Source: Arthrobacter globiformis NBRC 12137
GTDB taxonomy: Bacteria > Actinomycetota > Actinomycetes > Actinomycetales > Micrococcaceae
DNA: 64,000 nucleotides
Direction: 5' to 3'
Assembly (NCBI RefSeq): GCF_000238915.1
Contig: NZ_BAEG01000014.1
Coordinates: forward strand, 18,221 to 82,220
This document shows positions 24,949-33,578 of this stretch, piece by piece. The notes beneath the pieces were generated by a model. That model did not search any database and was not told where the DNA came from. It saw only the letters and a list, made by a program, of their open reading frames with translations. Position 1 is the first letter of the stretch, and the number at the start of each line of letters is the position of its first letter. Both the position numbers and the translations under genes were made by a program.

Positions 24949-25589
24949 GCAGCGGCCGGCGGCTGCAGGCGCAGGGGGTGGCCGCCGTCGTCGAACCTTG
25001 CCCCGGCGCCCAGCTGGATGAAGCGGACGGTCCGGGAGATCCTGTCCTCCAGATCTTCGTCGGCGTCGCCGCCGCGGGCGGCGCTGGAGGAGAGCGTGCC
25101 GTGGATCAGCTGCGCCTGCTGCAGGGGATCGGCCTTGGGGAAGTAGCCCTGGTCCATGCCGTCGCGCAAAATGTCCTGCAGCATGTCATTGAGCCCGCCC
25201 ACGTGGTCCGCCAGCTTGGCGAACGACGCCGGCGAGAGGACTGAGCCCATGGCCGGACCCGGGGGCAGATGGCGCCGGCTGAGATCCTCCACCTGGGCAC
25301 GCACGTACAGGGCCAGCTGCGCCACCGGATTGTCCAGCCGGGCCAGCGACTCGCGCAGCCCCGTCATGAACCGTTCCGTCTCCACGAGCGCGTAAGCGAT
25401 CAGGAGCTCTTCGATGTCGGCGTAGTAGTTGTAGACAGCCGTGCGGCCAATCCCTGCATGCCGGGCGACGTCCGTCATGGTGAGCCCGGGCAGGCCGTGG
25501 GAGAAAAGGAGCTCACCGAAGGCGTTCAGGATGCGGCGCTGGGTCTCGGCGCGTTGGGCAGCGTTGCTGGGGGCCGAGATCCGTGGCAT
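24939..25589 (-). CDS. TetR family transcriptional regulator
   Basis: 216 aa. The N-terminal DNA-binding domain has the helix-turn-helix LTMTDVARHAGIGRTAVYNY (about 36-55); the rest is a helical ligand-binding domain. The C terminus is Pro/Ala-rich. The gene upstream on the same strand is a FrnE-like oxidoreductase 47 bases away, which may be under its control; there is no direct evidence of target or ligand. Confidence 0.88.
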   Translation of the reverse strand: MPRISAPSNAAQRAETQRRILNAFGELLFSHGLPGLTMTDVARHAGIGRTAVYNYYADIEELLIAYALVETERFMTGLRESLARLDNPVAQLALYVRAQVEDLSRRHLPPGPAMGSVLSPASFAKLADHVGGLNDMLQDILRDGMDQGYFPKADPLQQAQLIHGTLSSSAARGGDADEDLEDRISRTVRFIQLGAGARFDDGGHPLRLQPPAAAAG

Positions 25590-25635
25590 AGGGACACTTT
25601 ACCGCCATCTGTCACCAAACCGTTCAGGACAAGCC

Positions 25636-26328
25636 TCAGACGGGGCAGCCGTCCGGACCGCACGCTTCGGCGTCGCCGGCCATCACCAGCGGGTGCGACT
25701 CCTGCCAGGCCTGCTCGAGGGCCATGGTGAAGCTCGCCGCAGGCTGGGCGCCGGACAGTCCGTACTTGCGGTCGATCACGAAAAACGGAACGCCGCTGAT
25801 GCCCAGGGCGCGGGCTTCGGCGAAGTCGCGGCGGACGTCGTCGGCGTACCTGTCGGTGCTGAACAGCTCGGCAACGTCACCTGCGCCGAGCCCAAGATCT
25901 GCGCCGACCGAGGCGAGGTAGTCGGGGCTGCCGATGTCCTTGCCGTGCTCGAAGTGGTCGCTGAGCAGCCGCTCCTTGGCCGCATCCTGCTTGCCGTGCA
26001 CCGCAGCCAGATGGATCAGCCTGTGGGCCGTAAAGCTGTTGGCAACCACGACGGCGTCAAACCGGTAGTTGAGGCCCTCACCTTTGGCCTGGGCTGCTAC
26101 ATGCTCGAACATCTGCGTGACCTGGGCGGGGGCGAGGCCCTTGCGTGTGCTGAGGTAGTCCAGTTCGGTGCCGTCGTAGTGTTCGGGCAGGGTCGGGTCC
26201 AGCTGGTAGCTGCGCCACTGCACCTCCACCTGGTCGCGGTGCGGGAACTCGGCAAGGGCGGCCTCGAACCGGCGCTTGCCGATGTAGCACCAGGGGCACG
26301 CGACGTCTGACCAGATCTCAATCTTCAT
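25636..26328 (-). CDS. DsbA family oxidoreductase (FrnE-like)
   Basis: 230 aa. Begins MKIEIWSDVACPWCYIGKRR, with the thioredoxin-fold redox pair Cys11-Pro-Trp-Cys14. The cis-Pro loop is GISGVPFFVIDRKYGLSGAQ near 165-184. A short tail contains CGPDGC, a second possible redox pair typical of FrnE. Cytoplasmic. The longer open frame to 26973 is an unrelated upstream extension. The start is supported by GCAGG. Confidence 0.92.
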   Translation of the reverse strand: MKIEIWSDVACPWCYIGKRRFEAALAEFPHRDQVEVQWRSYQLDPTLPEHYDGTELDYLSTRKGLAPAQVTQMFEHVAAQAKGEGLNYRFDAVVVANSFTAHRLIHLAAVHGKQDAAKERLLSDHFEHGKDIGSPDYLASVGADLGLGAGDVAELFSTDRYADDVRRDFAEARALGISGVPFFVIDRKYGLSGAQPAASFTMALEQAWQESHPLVMAGDAEACGPDGCPV

Positions 26329-26506
26329 GCCTGCGACAACTCCCGGGCCCTCCTGGGCATTCCTGCGGAGGCAGTTGCTTTGGTCACGCCGGCCGGACGC
26401 TGTTCTCTGGTAGCCAGGCTTCCCGCAGCCCTTGTCTGGCGGCGGGTCCGGCCATATTGTTTGGACTAACTCCCGGCGGTCAGGCCGTACATTCGTGGGA
26501 GGCAAC

Positions 26507-27547
26507 ATGCGCATTGGACTGATATCGGCCCCATGGATCCCGGTTCCGCCGCCCGGGTACGGCGGCACCGAACGGGTGGTGGACAGCCTTGCGCGCGGGT
26601 TCGCCGCGGCCGGGCATGAGGTCCTGCTGGCCGCCCCGTCGGACAGCACCTGCCCCGTTCCCCTGGCTCCACGGATGCGTCCCTCGGAACCGGCGGATAT
26701 GGGTTTGGCATTGTCGGAGCTGAGCCACATCATCCGGGCATACGACGGCATGGCAGGCGTCGACATCATCCACGACCACACCATGACCGGACCGCTGTAT
26801 CCCCACCGGCCGGCCGGAGTTCCGGTGGTCACCACCATCCACATCCGACTGGCACCGCAGGCCCTGGACCTGTACAGCGCCATAGGCAAGACCGCCGGCA
26901 TCATTGCCATCTCCCATGACCAGGTCAGCCGGTCCCCGCAAGTCCCGGTGACGAAGGTGATCCACCATGGCATGGACGTGGCGTCGGTCCCGGTGGGCCA
27001 GGGGAACGGCGGTTACCTGTGCTTCGTCGGACGGATGTCCCCGGACAAGGGCATCCTCGAAGCAATCCACATCGCACGTGCCGCAGTAATCCCCCTGCGC
27101 ATCAGCGCCCGGATCCAGGGACCCGAGGAGCAGGGCTATTTCGACGACGTCGTCAGGCCGGCGCTGGGACCTGATGTGGAGTTCACGGGGCCGCTGTCCG
27201 ACGCCGAAAAATACGAACTGGTGGGCGGCGCGCTGGCGTTCCTGAATCCGATCCAGTGGCCGGAACCATTTGGACTCGTGATGATTGAGGCGCTGGCTAC
27301 CGGAACGCCCGTTGTGGGGACTCCCGCCGGTGCGGCTCCCGAAATCGTGCAGCACGGGATCACGGGTTACCTCGGCGGGGTCGACCAGCTCGCTGGATTC
27401 GCCGCCCAAGCCGGAGGCCTCAGCCGGGCGGCCTGCCGCGCCTCGGTGGAGCATCGCTTCAGCTCGGCCCGCATGGTGGCGGACCACCTGGCGCTCTATG
27501 AAGAGATTGTGGGCGGACATGCCGCGGAGCGCCGGCACATCACCTAG
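26507..27547 (+). CDS. Glycosyltransferase family 4 protein
   Basis: 346 aa from the ATG preceded by GGGAGG at five bases. N-terminal Rossmann domain: MRIGLISAPWIPVPPPGYGG, with IIHDHTMTGP near 87. The nucleotide-sugar domain has FVGRMSPDKGILEAI near 175 and the GT-B signature EPFGLVMIEALATGTPVVG near 255-275. Retaining GT4 enzymes of this architecture use GDP- or UDP-sugars; the acceptor is unknown. Cytoplasmic, monocistronic. Confidence 0.92.
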   Translation: MRIGLISAPWIPVPPPGYGGTERVVDSLARGFAAAGHEVLLAAPSDSTCPVPLAPRMRPSEPADMGLALSELSHIIRAYDGMAGVDIIHDHTMTGPLYPHRPAGVPVVTTIHIRLAPQALDLYSAIGKTAGIIAISHDQVSRSPQVPVTKVIHHGMDVASVPVGQGNGGYLCFVGRMSPDKGILEAIHIARAAVIPLRISARIQGPEEQGYFDDVVRPALGPDVEFTGPLSDAEKYELVGGALAFLNPIQWPEPFGLVMIEALATGTPVVGTPAGAAPEIVQHGITGYLGGVDQLAGFAAQAGGLSRAACRASVEHRFSSARMVADHLALYEEIVGGHAAERRHIT

Positions 27548-27588
27548 CTATATTGACCCAGCTGGCAGTGATCCGGGACTGCACAGTT

Positions 27589-28617
27589 TCAGTCATTGGG
27601 GGTCCCTTCCTGGGCGGCGTCGTACTTGAGGCCGATCTGGCGGCGGATCTCGTCCATCGCGGCCATGACAGCCACGCTCTCGTTCGGGGGAAGAACAATG
27701 CCCGCGGTGAGGCCGGCCCCGATGAGGCGTTCCATCTCGGCCGCTTGGTACTGCATCCCCCGGCTGGTGACCCTCTGGTCAAACTTTTCCAGGACATTGC
27801 CCGCAGTGTCGAACCGGGTGAAGGGCGTCGGGTTGTACCAAGTGGGTTCGATGTCGATCCACCCCTCAGTCCCAATGATGGCGGCGCGGTTGTTTGAGGC
27901 GGTGTCCAGGGCACAGTCCACGAGAGCCTGCTGCCCGTCCGCGTACTCGAAGATTGCTGCCGTTTGCCTGTCCACGCCCGTGGCCGTCATCGCGGCGCTG
28001 GCCCGGATGGTGTCCGGTGTGCCGAGGACGTCCAGGACAAAGGACACCGGGTAGACGCCGAGGTCCAGCAGCGCACCGCCGCCCAAGGCAGGATCGTTGA
28101 GCCGGTGCGTGGGATCCTTGGGAAGGTTCTGGTTGTGGCTGGCCGTGACCTTCCGGATCTGTCCGAGCGAGCCCTCCGCGATGATCTCGCGGAGCCGGAT
28201 CATGTGGGGGAGGAAGCGGCTCCACATGGCCTCCAGTGCCACGAGCCCCTTGGCCTCAGCCAGCGCAAAGATTTCCTGCGCTTGCCGGGCGTTGATGGTG
28301 AACGGCTTCTCCACCAGCACGTGCTTTCCGGCGTTCAGGGCGAGCAGCGCGTGGGCATGGTGGTACGTGTGCGGCGAGGCAATGTAAACGACGTCGACGT
28401 CCGGGTCCGCAACCAGTGCTTCATAGCTTGCATGTGCGGTGGGAATGGCGAACTTTTCACTGAACGCCTTGCTCGATTCTGCGTTGCGGGAGCCGACGGC
28501 CTGCACAGTGAAGCCGTTCTCGGCAAGGTCCTGCGTTTGCAGGCCCGCGATGAATCCCGTGCCGAGGATTCCCCAGCGGATGTGTCCGTCGGAAGTGCCA
28601 TTGGGGTGGTTGGTCAC
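27589..28617 (-). CDS. Gfo/Idh/MocA family oxidoreductase
   Basis: 342 aa from GTG. NAD(P)-binding GILGTGFIAG is near residue 16 and the family signature KHVLVEKPF near 95. The C-terminal domain contains WYNPTPFTRFD. Similar to dihydrodiol or sugar 3-dehydrogenase members. It is the last gene of a long minus-strand sugar operon starting at 33442, three bases after the stop of the decayed TolB-like gene. Confidence 0.9.
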   Translation of the reverse strand: MTNHPNGTSDGHIRWGILGTGFIAGLQTQDLAENGFTVQAVGSRNAESSKAFSEKFAIPTAHASYEALVADPDVDVVYIASPHTYHHAHALLALNAGKHVLVEKPFTINARQAQEIFALAEAKGLVALEAMWSRFLPHMIRLREIIAEGSLGQIRKVTASHNQNLPKDPTHRLNDPALGGGALLDLGVYPVSFVLDVLGTPDTIRASAAMTATGVDRQTAAIFEYADGQQALVDCALDTASNNRAAIIGTEGWIDIEPTWYNPTPFTRFDTAGNVLEKFDQRVTSRGMQYQAAEMERLIGAGLTAGIVLPPNESVAVMAAMDEIRRQIGLKYDAAQEGTPND

Positions 28618-28620
28618 TGC

Positions 28621-29247
28621 TCAGTCCTTTGCGGGGTTGGAGTTGGCGAGCGGGTACGCGACGTACGCGAACCGGGTGGAATCGGGCGCCCAACTGTTGA
28701 CGTTCAGTGTTCCCAGAGCCATTCTCCCTCGGGCGAGTACTCGGGGCCGTCGCAGTGCCCGTCACCGGTGTCGAACCACGACGGCGGCCCGCCGCCAGCG
28801 GGCAGGGTCAGGAGCCGGCCGGGCTGCGTGAAGTTTCCGGCCTCGATACCCACATAGGCGAGCTCGCCGCCGTCGGGACTCACTCCGTGCAGGAAGTGGA
28901 AGAAGCCGTCGTCGGCCGTGACCCTCCGGCCCTCTCCGCCGCCGAGCAGCGCATGGTAAATGTGACCGTCGTTTGCCGATAGGAAGATGCCTGTCCCGTC
29001 GGGCGCCAAAACGTGGTCGTTGTTGAGCTCGGGGATGCCGCTGAGGGGAACCTGGCTGAGCTGGCCGCTGCCCCGGCTCGAACCGCCAGAGCGCGCCGTC
29101 CCCGTTGAGGATGAGGGCCGAGCCGTCGAGAGTCCAGTTGGGCGCTTCGAGGAGGAGTTCGTCGGACCTGAACACCAGCTCGCGGTCGCCAGTGACGGAC
29201 GCGATCCAAACCTCGCAGCGCTGGCCCGGCTGAAGGGTCCGCAACAT
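28621..29247 (-). pseudogene. Decayed TolB-like beta-propeller protein gene
   Basis: The ATG follows AAGGAG. The first frame encodes the start of a TolB/WD-type propeller (ELVFRSDELLLEAPNWTLDG). Near 29071, in a CCCC tract, the reading frame must shift to continue GIPELNNDHVLAPDGTGIFL through GPEYSPEGEWLW. There it hits a stop. The end of the protein (GTLNVNSWAPDSTRFAYVAY) resumes directly in yet another frame. Intact relatives have roughly 100 residues between these last two segments, so the gene has a frameshift and an internal deletion. It still sits inside the sugar operon. Confidence 0.85.
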
Positions 29248-29354
29248 TTCCAGAGCTCCTTGATTTCAAATGTTCCGCCACCGGCATTGTGCGCCCTGTC
29301 CCCACCGGGCTTCGCCGAACACGGCGTCGTTGTGATGTGGCGGGTGCCTGCCGG

Positions 29355-30356
29355 TCAGTCTTTGGTGCTGAAGGCGGCGTCGAAGCTGGTCTGGGAGGCG
29401 GGGAAGTCGAACTTCTTCAGCGCGGCGAGGGCTTCGGGGGCGCCGTGGAGGCGGTCCATGCCGGCGTCTTCCCATTCGATGCTGATGGGGCCGGTGTAGC
29501 CGATCGCGGTGAGGGCGCGGAAGGAGGATTCCCAGGGGACGTCGCCGCGTCCTGCGGAGACGAAGTCCCAGCCGCGGCGGGGGTCGCCCCAGGGCAGGTG
29601 GGAGCCCATGACGGTGTTTCGGCCCGTGAACCGGAGCTTGGTGTCCTTGCAGTCCACGTGGTAGATCCGGTCTTTGAAGTCCCAGATGAAAGAGACGGGG
29701 TCGATGCCCTGCCACATGAAGTGGGAGGGGTCCCAGTTCAGGCCAAACGCTTCGCGGTGGCCGATCGCTTCGAGGGTGCGGACGGTGGTCCAGTAGTCGT
29801 AGGCGATCTCGGACGGGTGGACTTCGTGGGCGAAGCGGACGCCGCATTCGTCGAAGACGTCCAGGATGGGGTTCCAGCGGTCCGCGAAGTCCTGGTAGCC
29901 GGCATCGATGACCTTTTCCGGGACGGGCGGGAACATGGCGACGTACTGCCAGATGGAGGAGCCGGTGAACCCGACGACGGTGTCGACGCCGAGGGCTTTG
30001 GCGAGCCGGGCGGTGTGCTTCATTTCCTCGGCGGCACGCTGTCGGACGCCTTCGGGGTCGCCGTCGCCCCAGACTTTGGATCCCACGATGGCTTCGTGCC
30101 GGAAGTCGATGGGGTCATCGCAGACGGCCTGGCCCTTGAGGTGGTTGGAGATCGCCCAGACTTTGAGGTTGTACTTGTCCAGGATGGCGAGTTTGGCTTC
30201 GACGTAGCCGGGTTCGTCCCACCGCCAGGCGTCCAGATGGTCGCCGGAGACGGCGATTTCGAGGCCGTCGTATCCCCAGCCGGAAGCCAGCCTGGCGACT
30301 TCCTCGAACGGGAGGTCGGCCCACTGGCCGGTGAACAGGGTGTACGGGCGGGGCAT
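29355..30356 (-). CDS. Sugar phosphate isomerase/epimerase family TIM-barrel enzyme
   Basis: 333 aa from the ATG preceded by AGGAG at six bases. Xylose-isomerase-like barrel with candidate metal ligands Glu (FAHEVHPSE), Asp and His (NWDPSHFMWQG), His (YHVDCKD) and Glu (SIEWEDAGMD). The size and the NWDPSHF motif resemble the CarB/DgpB-type component of C-glycoside deglycosidases, which act on 3-keto-sugars. The small partner subunit of that system is not visible. One base separates it from the upstream dehydrogenase gene, so the two probably act on the same substrate. Confidence 0.88.
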   Translation of the reverse strand: MPRPYTLFTGQWADLPFEEVARLASGWGYDGLEIAVSGDHLDAWRWDEPGYVEAKLAILDKYNLKVWAISNHLKGQAVCDDPIDFRHEAIVGSKVWGDGDPEGVRQRAAEEMKHTARLAKALGVDTVVGFTGSSIWQYVAMFPPVPEKVIDAGYQDFADRWNPILDVFDECGVRFAHEVHPSEIAYDYWTTVRTLEAIGHREAFGLNWDPSHFMWQGIDPVSFIWDFKDRIYHVDCKDTKLRFTGRNTVMGSHLPWGDPRRGWDFVSAGRGDVPWESSFRALTAIGYTGPISIEWEDAGMDRLHGAPEALAALKKFDFPASQTSFDAAFSTKD

Positions 30357-30357
30357 G

Positions 30358-31557
30358 TCAGGCTCCTTTGGTCGGTGTGGCGCCGGTGGGCTGGACGAGT
30401 TGGATGGTGGCGCTTTTCGCTGCCGCGGACTCCTCGACGGCGGCCAGCACGCGCTGGACGGCGAGGCCCTCTTCGAACGCCGGCGACGGCGCCTCGCCGG
30501 CGCCGATCGCGGACAGGAAGTCGCGGATCTCGTGCGTGAAGGTGTGTTCCCAGCCGATGATGTGGCCCTGCGGCCACCAGGCATCCAGGTAGGGGTGGTC
30601 GGGCTCGTTGACCAGGATCCGGCGGAAACCCTGCTCCCGCACCGGAGCGGTGGCGTCCAGGAAGCCGAGCTCGTTCAGGTTCTCGAGGTCGAAGAGGATG
30701 GTGCCCTTCTCGCCGTAGACCTCCAGCTTCAAGGAGTTCTTCTGACCGGTGGCCACCCTTGATACTTCGATGGAGGCGATGGCCCCGGAGGCGAGGGACA
30801 GTGTGGCCCAGGCGGCGTCGTCGACCGTCACGGCCTCCGGCCCGTGCTGTCCGGGCCGGACTGTCGTGAAGGTGTGCAGCCGGCCGGAAACCTCGGTCAC
30901 GGAGTCCCCGAGGAGGAACAGGACCTGGTCGATCGCGTGGGAGGCGATGTCCCCGAGGGCACCGGACCCGGCGGTTTCCTTGTTCAGCCGCCAGGTCATT
31001 GGTGATTCCGCGTCCGCGAGCCAGTCCTGCAGGTATGCGGCACGCACATGCCGCACGGCGCCGACGCGGTCCTCCGCGATCAGTTGCCGGGCCAGTGCCA
31101 GTGCGGGCACTCGGCGGTAGTTGAATCCGACCATGGACTGCACGCCCCTGGCCCGCGCCGCCTTGGCAGCGTCGGTCATGGCCTCGGCCTCCGCGAGGGT
31201 GTTGGCCAGCGGCTTCTCCACGAGCACATGCTTCCCGGCTTCGAGGGCGGCGATGGCGATCTCGGCGTGCAGCCAGCCTGGGGCACAGATGTCGACGATG
31301 TCGATGTCGTCCCGTTCCAGGACGGAGCGCCAGTCCGTCGCGGACTCGGCCCAGCCATACTTTGCCGCTGCCGCGGCGACCTGGCCGGCGTCCCGGCCCA
31401 CGAGCACTTTCTGCTCGAAGACCGGAACGTCAAAGAAGCTGGCCACGTTCCGCCACGCGTTCGAGTGGGCCTTGCCCATGAAGGCGTAACCGATCATCGC
31501 CACGCCCAAAGGGCGGCTGGCTACGGACGGTGTGCCGGGTGATTCGCGGGAAGTCAT
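30358..31557 (-). CDS. Gfo/Idh/MocA family oxidoreductase
   Basis: 399 aa. Rossmann start GVAMIGYAFMGKAHSNAWRN (about 18-37), signature KHVLVEKPLANT near 109-120, catalytic-domain motif GALGDIASHAIDQ near 200, with Asp and His that in relatives sit at the active site. Likely oxidises a sugar hydroxyl or reduces a keto-sugar. The stop is one base from the next gene's start and the gap to the upstream gene is only eight bases. Confidence 0.92.
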   Translation of the reverse strand: MTSRESPGTPSVASRPLGVAMIGYAFMGKAHSNAWRNVASFFDVPVFEQKVLVGRDAGQVAAAAAKYGWAESATDWRSVLERDDIDIVDICAPGWLHAEIAIAALEAGKHVLVEKPLANTLAEAEAMTDAAKAARARGVQSMVGFNYRRVPALALARQLIAEDRVGAVRHVRAAYLQDWLADAESPMTWRLNKETAGSGALGDIASHAIDQVLFLLGDSVTEVSGRLHTFTTVRPGQHGPEAVTVDDAAWATLSLASGAIASIEVSRVATGQKNSLKLEVYGEKGTILFDLENLNELGFLDATAPVREQGFRRILVNEPDHPYLDAWWPQGHIIGWEHTFTHEIRDFLSAIGAGEAPSPAFEEGLAVQRVLAAVEESAAAKSATIQLVQPTGATPTKGA

Positions 31558-31565
31558 TGGTATTC

Positions 31566-32687
31566 CTAGAGAGTGAGGGCGGTGGGGTTCCAGTCCTCGG
31601 GGAGGGCTGCGGACGCGGGGACGGAGCTTTCGACGTCGACGAACGTTCCCGATTCCACGGATTCGGAAATCGAGACCATGGTGTCCAGGACGTGGTAGGC
31701 GAGGTTGCCGGTGGCGCGGTGCGGAACTCCGGCGCGGATGGAGCGTGCCATGTCCAGCACGCCCATGCCGCGTCCGTTGGCCGGGCCGGTGGCCGGGATG
31801 ACCGTCCAGTCTTCGTCGCCGGTGCGCCAGAGCTTGATGTCGCCGTCGAAATTATTGGGGTCCGGAAGTGAGATGGTGGCGTCGGTGCCTGTGATCTCCA
31901 CGAATCCCATCCGCAGGCGCGGCGACTCGAACGAGAAGACGCTGTGCGAGGACTGGCCACCCTCGAACTGGGCCATCGCGGAGACATGGGTGGGGACATC
32001 CACGGTGAATTCCTCGCCGGCCTTGGGACCGGAGCCGATGACGCGGACTCCCTTGGCCTTGGACCCGACGGCGGCGACCTTCCGGACCGACCCGAACGTC
32101 TGGACGAGGGCTGTGAGGTAGTACGGGCCCATGTCGAACAGCGGCCCTGCACCGTGCTGGAACAGGAAGGCCGGGTTCGGGTGCCAGGACTCCGGCCCGG
32201 GGGTCTGGAACGTGGTCATGGCGGTGAGTGGGGTGCCGATGTCGCCGCGTTCGATGAGCCTGCGGGCAGTCTGCAGTCCCGCTCCGAGGAACGTGTCCGG
32301 CGCGGTGCCGAGGCGGATTCCCGCCGCGTCGGCCGTCTTCAGCAGCCCCAGTCCCGATTCGCGGTCCAGCGAGAAGGGCTTTTCGGTCCAGACATGCTTG
32401 CCGGCGTTGACGGCGGCGGTGGCCACCTCCACGTGCGCCGCCGGGATGGTCAGGTTCACGATGATTTCGACGTCAGGATGGTTCAGCGCGGCATCCACGC
32501 CGCCCCACTCGGGGATGCCGTACTCCTTGGCGCGTGCCTCGGCAGCCTCCTCGAAGAGGTCAGCGATGATGTGGACCTTGAGGTCCGGGAAGACGGTCAG
32601 GTTGTCCAGGTACTGCTTGCTGATGTTACCGGCGCCGATGACGCCGACACCGACGGGGCCGCGGTGGGCGAATGCGCCGCCGCTCAT
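31566..32687 (-). CDS. Gfo/Idh/MocA family oxidoreductase
   Basis: 373 aa. GVIGAGNISKQYLDNL (about 14-29) binds NAD(P). The signature is KHVWTEKPFSLD, and the C-terminal domain has GPLFDMGPYYLTALVQTFG, where Asp-x-Gly-x-Tyr aligns with the catalytic region. A second, distinct dehydrogenase of the operon. Its ATG overlaps the upstream isomerase stop by four bases. Confidence 0.92.
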   Translation of the reverse strand: MSGGAFAHRGPVGVGVIGAGNISKQYLDNLTVFPDLKVHIIADLFEEAAEARAKEYGIPEWGGVDAALNHPDVEIIVNLTIPAAHVEVATAAVNAGKHVWTEKPFSLDRESGLGLLKTADAAGIRLGTAPDTFLGAGLQTARRLIERGDIGTPLTAMTTFQTPGPESWHPNPAFLFQHGAGPLFDMGPYYLTALVQTFGSVRKVAAVGSKAKGVRVIGSGPKAGEEFTVDVPTHVSAMAQFEGGQSSHSVFSFESPRLRMGFVEITGTDATISLPDPNNFDGDIKLWRTGDEDWTVIPATGPANGRGMGVLDMARSIRAGVPHRATGNLAYHVLDTMVSISESVESGTFVDVESSVPASAALPEDWNPTALTL

Positions 32688-33442
32688 GCCTGTGCTCCTC
32701 CGGTGGTCTTTGCGGAGCCGGAGTTCAGGAAGCTGAGCGACTGGGTGATGCCGTCGAAGATGTCACCGGTGTAGTCGTCGAATTCCACGACGCCCACTTC
32801 CAGGGACTTTGCCGCGCCGATGACGTCCCATACCGGGATCCTGCCTTGGCCCGCCGGCTGCTGGGCCTTGGTGTCGGTGTTCAGCGGTCCGTCCTTGATG
32901 TGGATGAACTTCACCCGGTCGCCCAACTTGGTCAGGATCTCCACCGGGTCCTGGCCGCCCACGGCAACCCAGTACGTGTCCACCTCCAGGACCAGCTCGG
33001 GATCCAGCAGCCCTTCGAAGTACTCCAGGGCTGTCCTGCCGTCGATGGTGGACTCCAGTTCCCAGGCGTGGTTGTGGTAACCGACGCGAATGCCGTATTC
33101 GGCGCCCTTCTTGGCGGCGGCGTTGAGCTTTGCTGCGGTCGCCTGGATGTCCTCGGCCTTCTGCCAGTGCTCGGCGGTGATGTACGGCTCGATCACCGTG
33201 CCGATGCCGAGTTCCCTGGCGGCGGCGAAGATCTGGTCCTGGTCCTGGCTCAGCAAGGGAGCGTGGCCGGACGGGGCGGTCAGGCCGTTCTCCTTCAGTG
33301 CGGCGCCGAGCTCCTTGGCCGTGGTCACGAAGTTGTAGGGCTCCACCTGGGTGAAACCGATCTCAGCTACCTTCCGGATGGTGCCCGGCAGATCCTCCTG
33401 GATGGCGTTGCGGAGGGTGTACAGCTGGAGGGAATACGACAT
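32684..33442 (-). CDS. Sugar phosphate isomerase/epimerase family protein
   Basis: 252 aa. First gene of the minus-strand sugar operon. A short xylose-isomerase-like TIM barrel: SLQLYTLRNAIQEDLPGTI at the start, then GYHNHAWELE, LEVDTYWVAVGG and KFIHIKDG, then the C-terminal VEFDDYTGD. The His, Asp and Glu residues in these motifs form the usual divalent-metal site. Likely interconverts or dehydrates an oxidised sugar. The promoter is shared with the divergent ROK regulator. Confidence 0.9.
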   Translation of the reverse strand: MSYSLQLYTLRNAIQEDLPGTIRKVAEIGFTQVEPYNFVTTAKELGAALKENGLTAPSGHAPLLSQDQDQIFAAARELGIGTVIEPYITAEHWQKAEDIQATAAKLNAAAKKGAEYGIRVGYHNHAWELESTIDGRTALEYFEGLLDPELVLEVDTYWVAVGGQDPVEILTKLGDRVKFIHIKDGPLNTDTKAQQPAGQGRIPVWDVIGAAKSLEVGVVEFDDYTGDIFDGITQSLSFLNSGSAKTTGGAQA

Positions 33443-33487
33443 GGCGCTCCTTTGCGGATTCTGTCTGGTTATTGCTCAACCTAGGAT

Positions 33488-33515
33488 GACTTTTGCCGTT
33501 CGTCAAGCAAAAGTC
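33488..33515. promoter_or_regulatory. Candidate ROK-regulator operator (inverted repeat)
   Basis: GACTTTTGC at 33488-33496 and GCAAAAGTC at 33507-33515 form a perfect 9-bp inverted repeat with a 10-base spacer. It lies 46 bases upstream of the sugar operon start and 64 upstream of the divergent ROK gene. T-rich/A-rich half-sites with this spacing resemble operators of Mlc/NagC-type ROK repressors. Confidence 0.65.
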
Positions 33516-33578
33516 GGAAAGTTATCGACAAGCTTTTTGAGGTGTGACACGCAGAAGCAATCGTGCTTCACTGATCCC

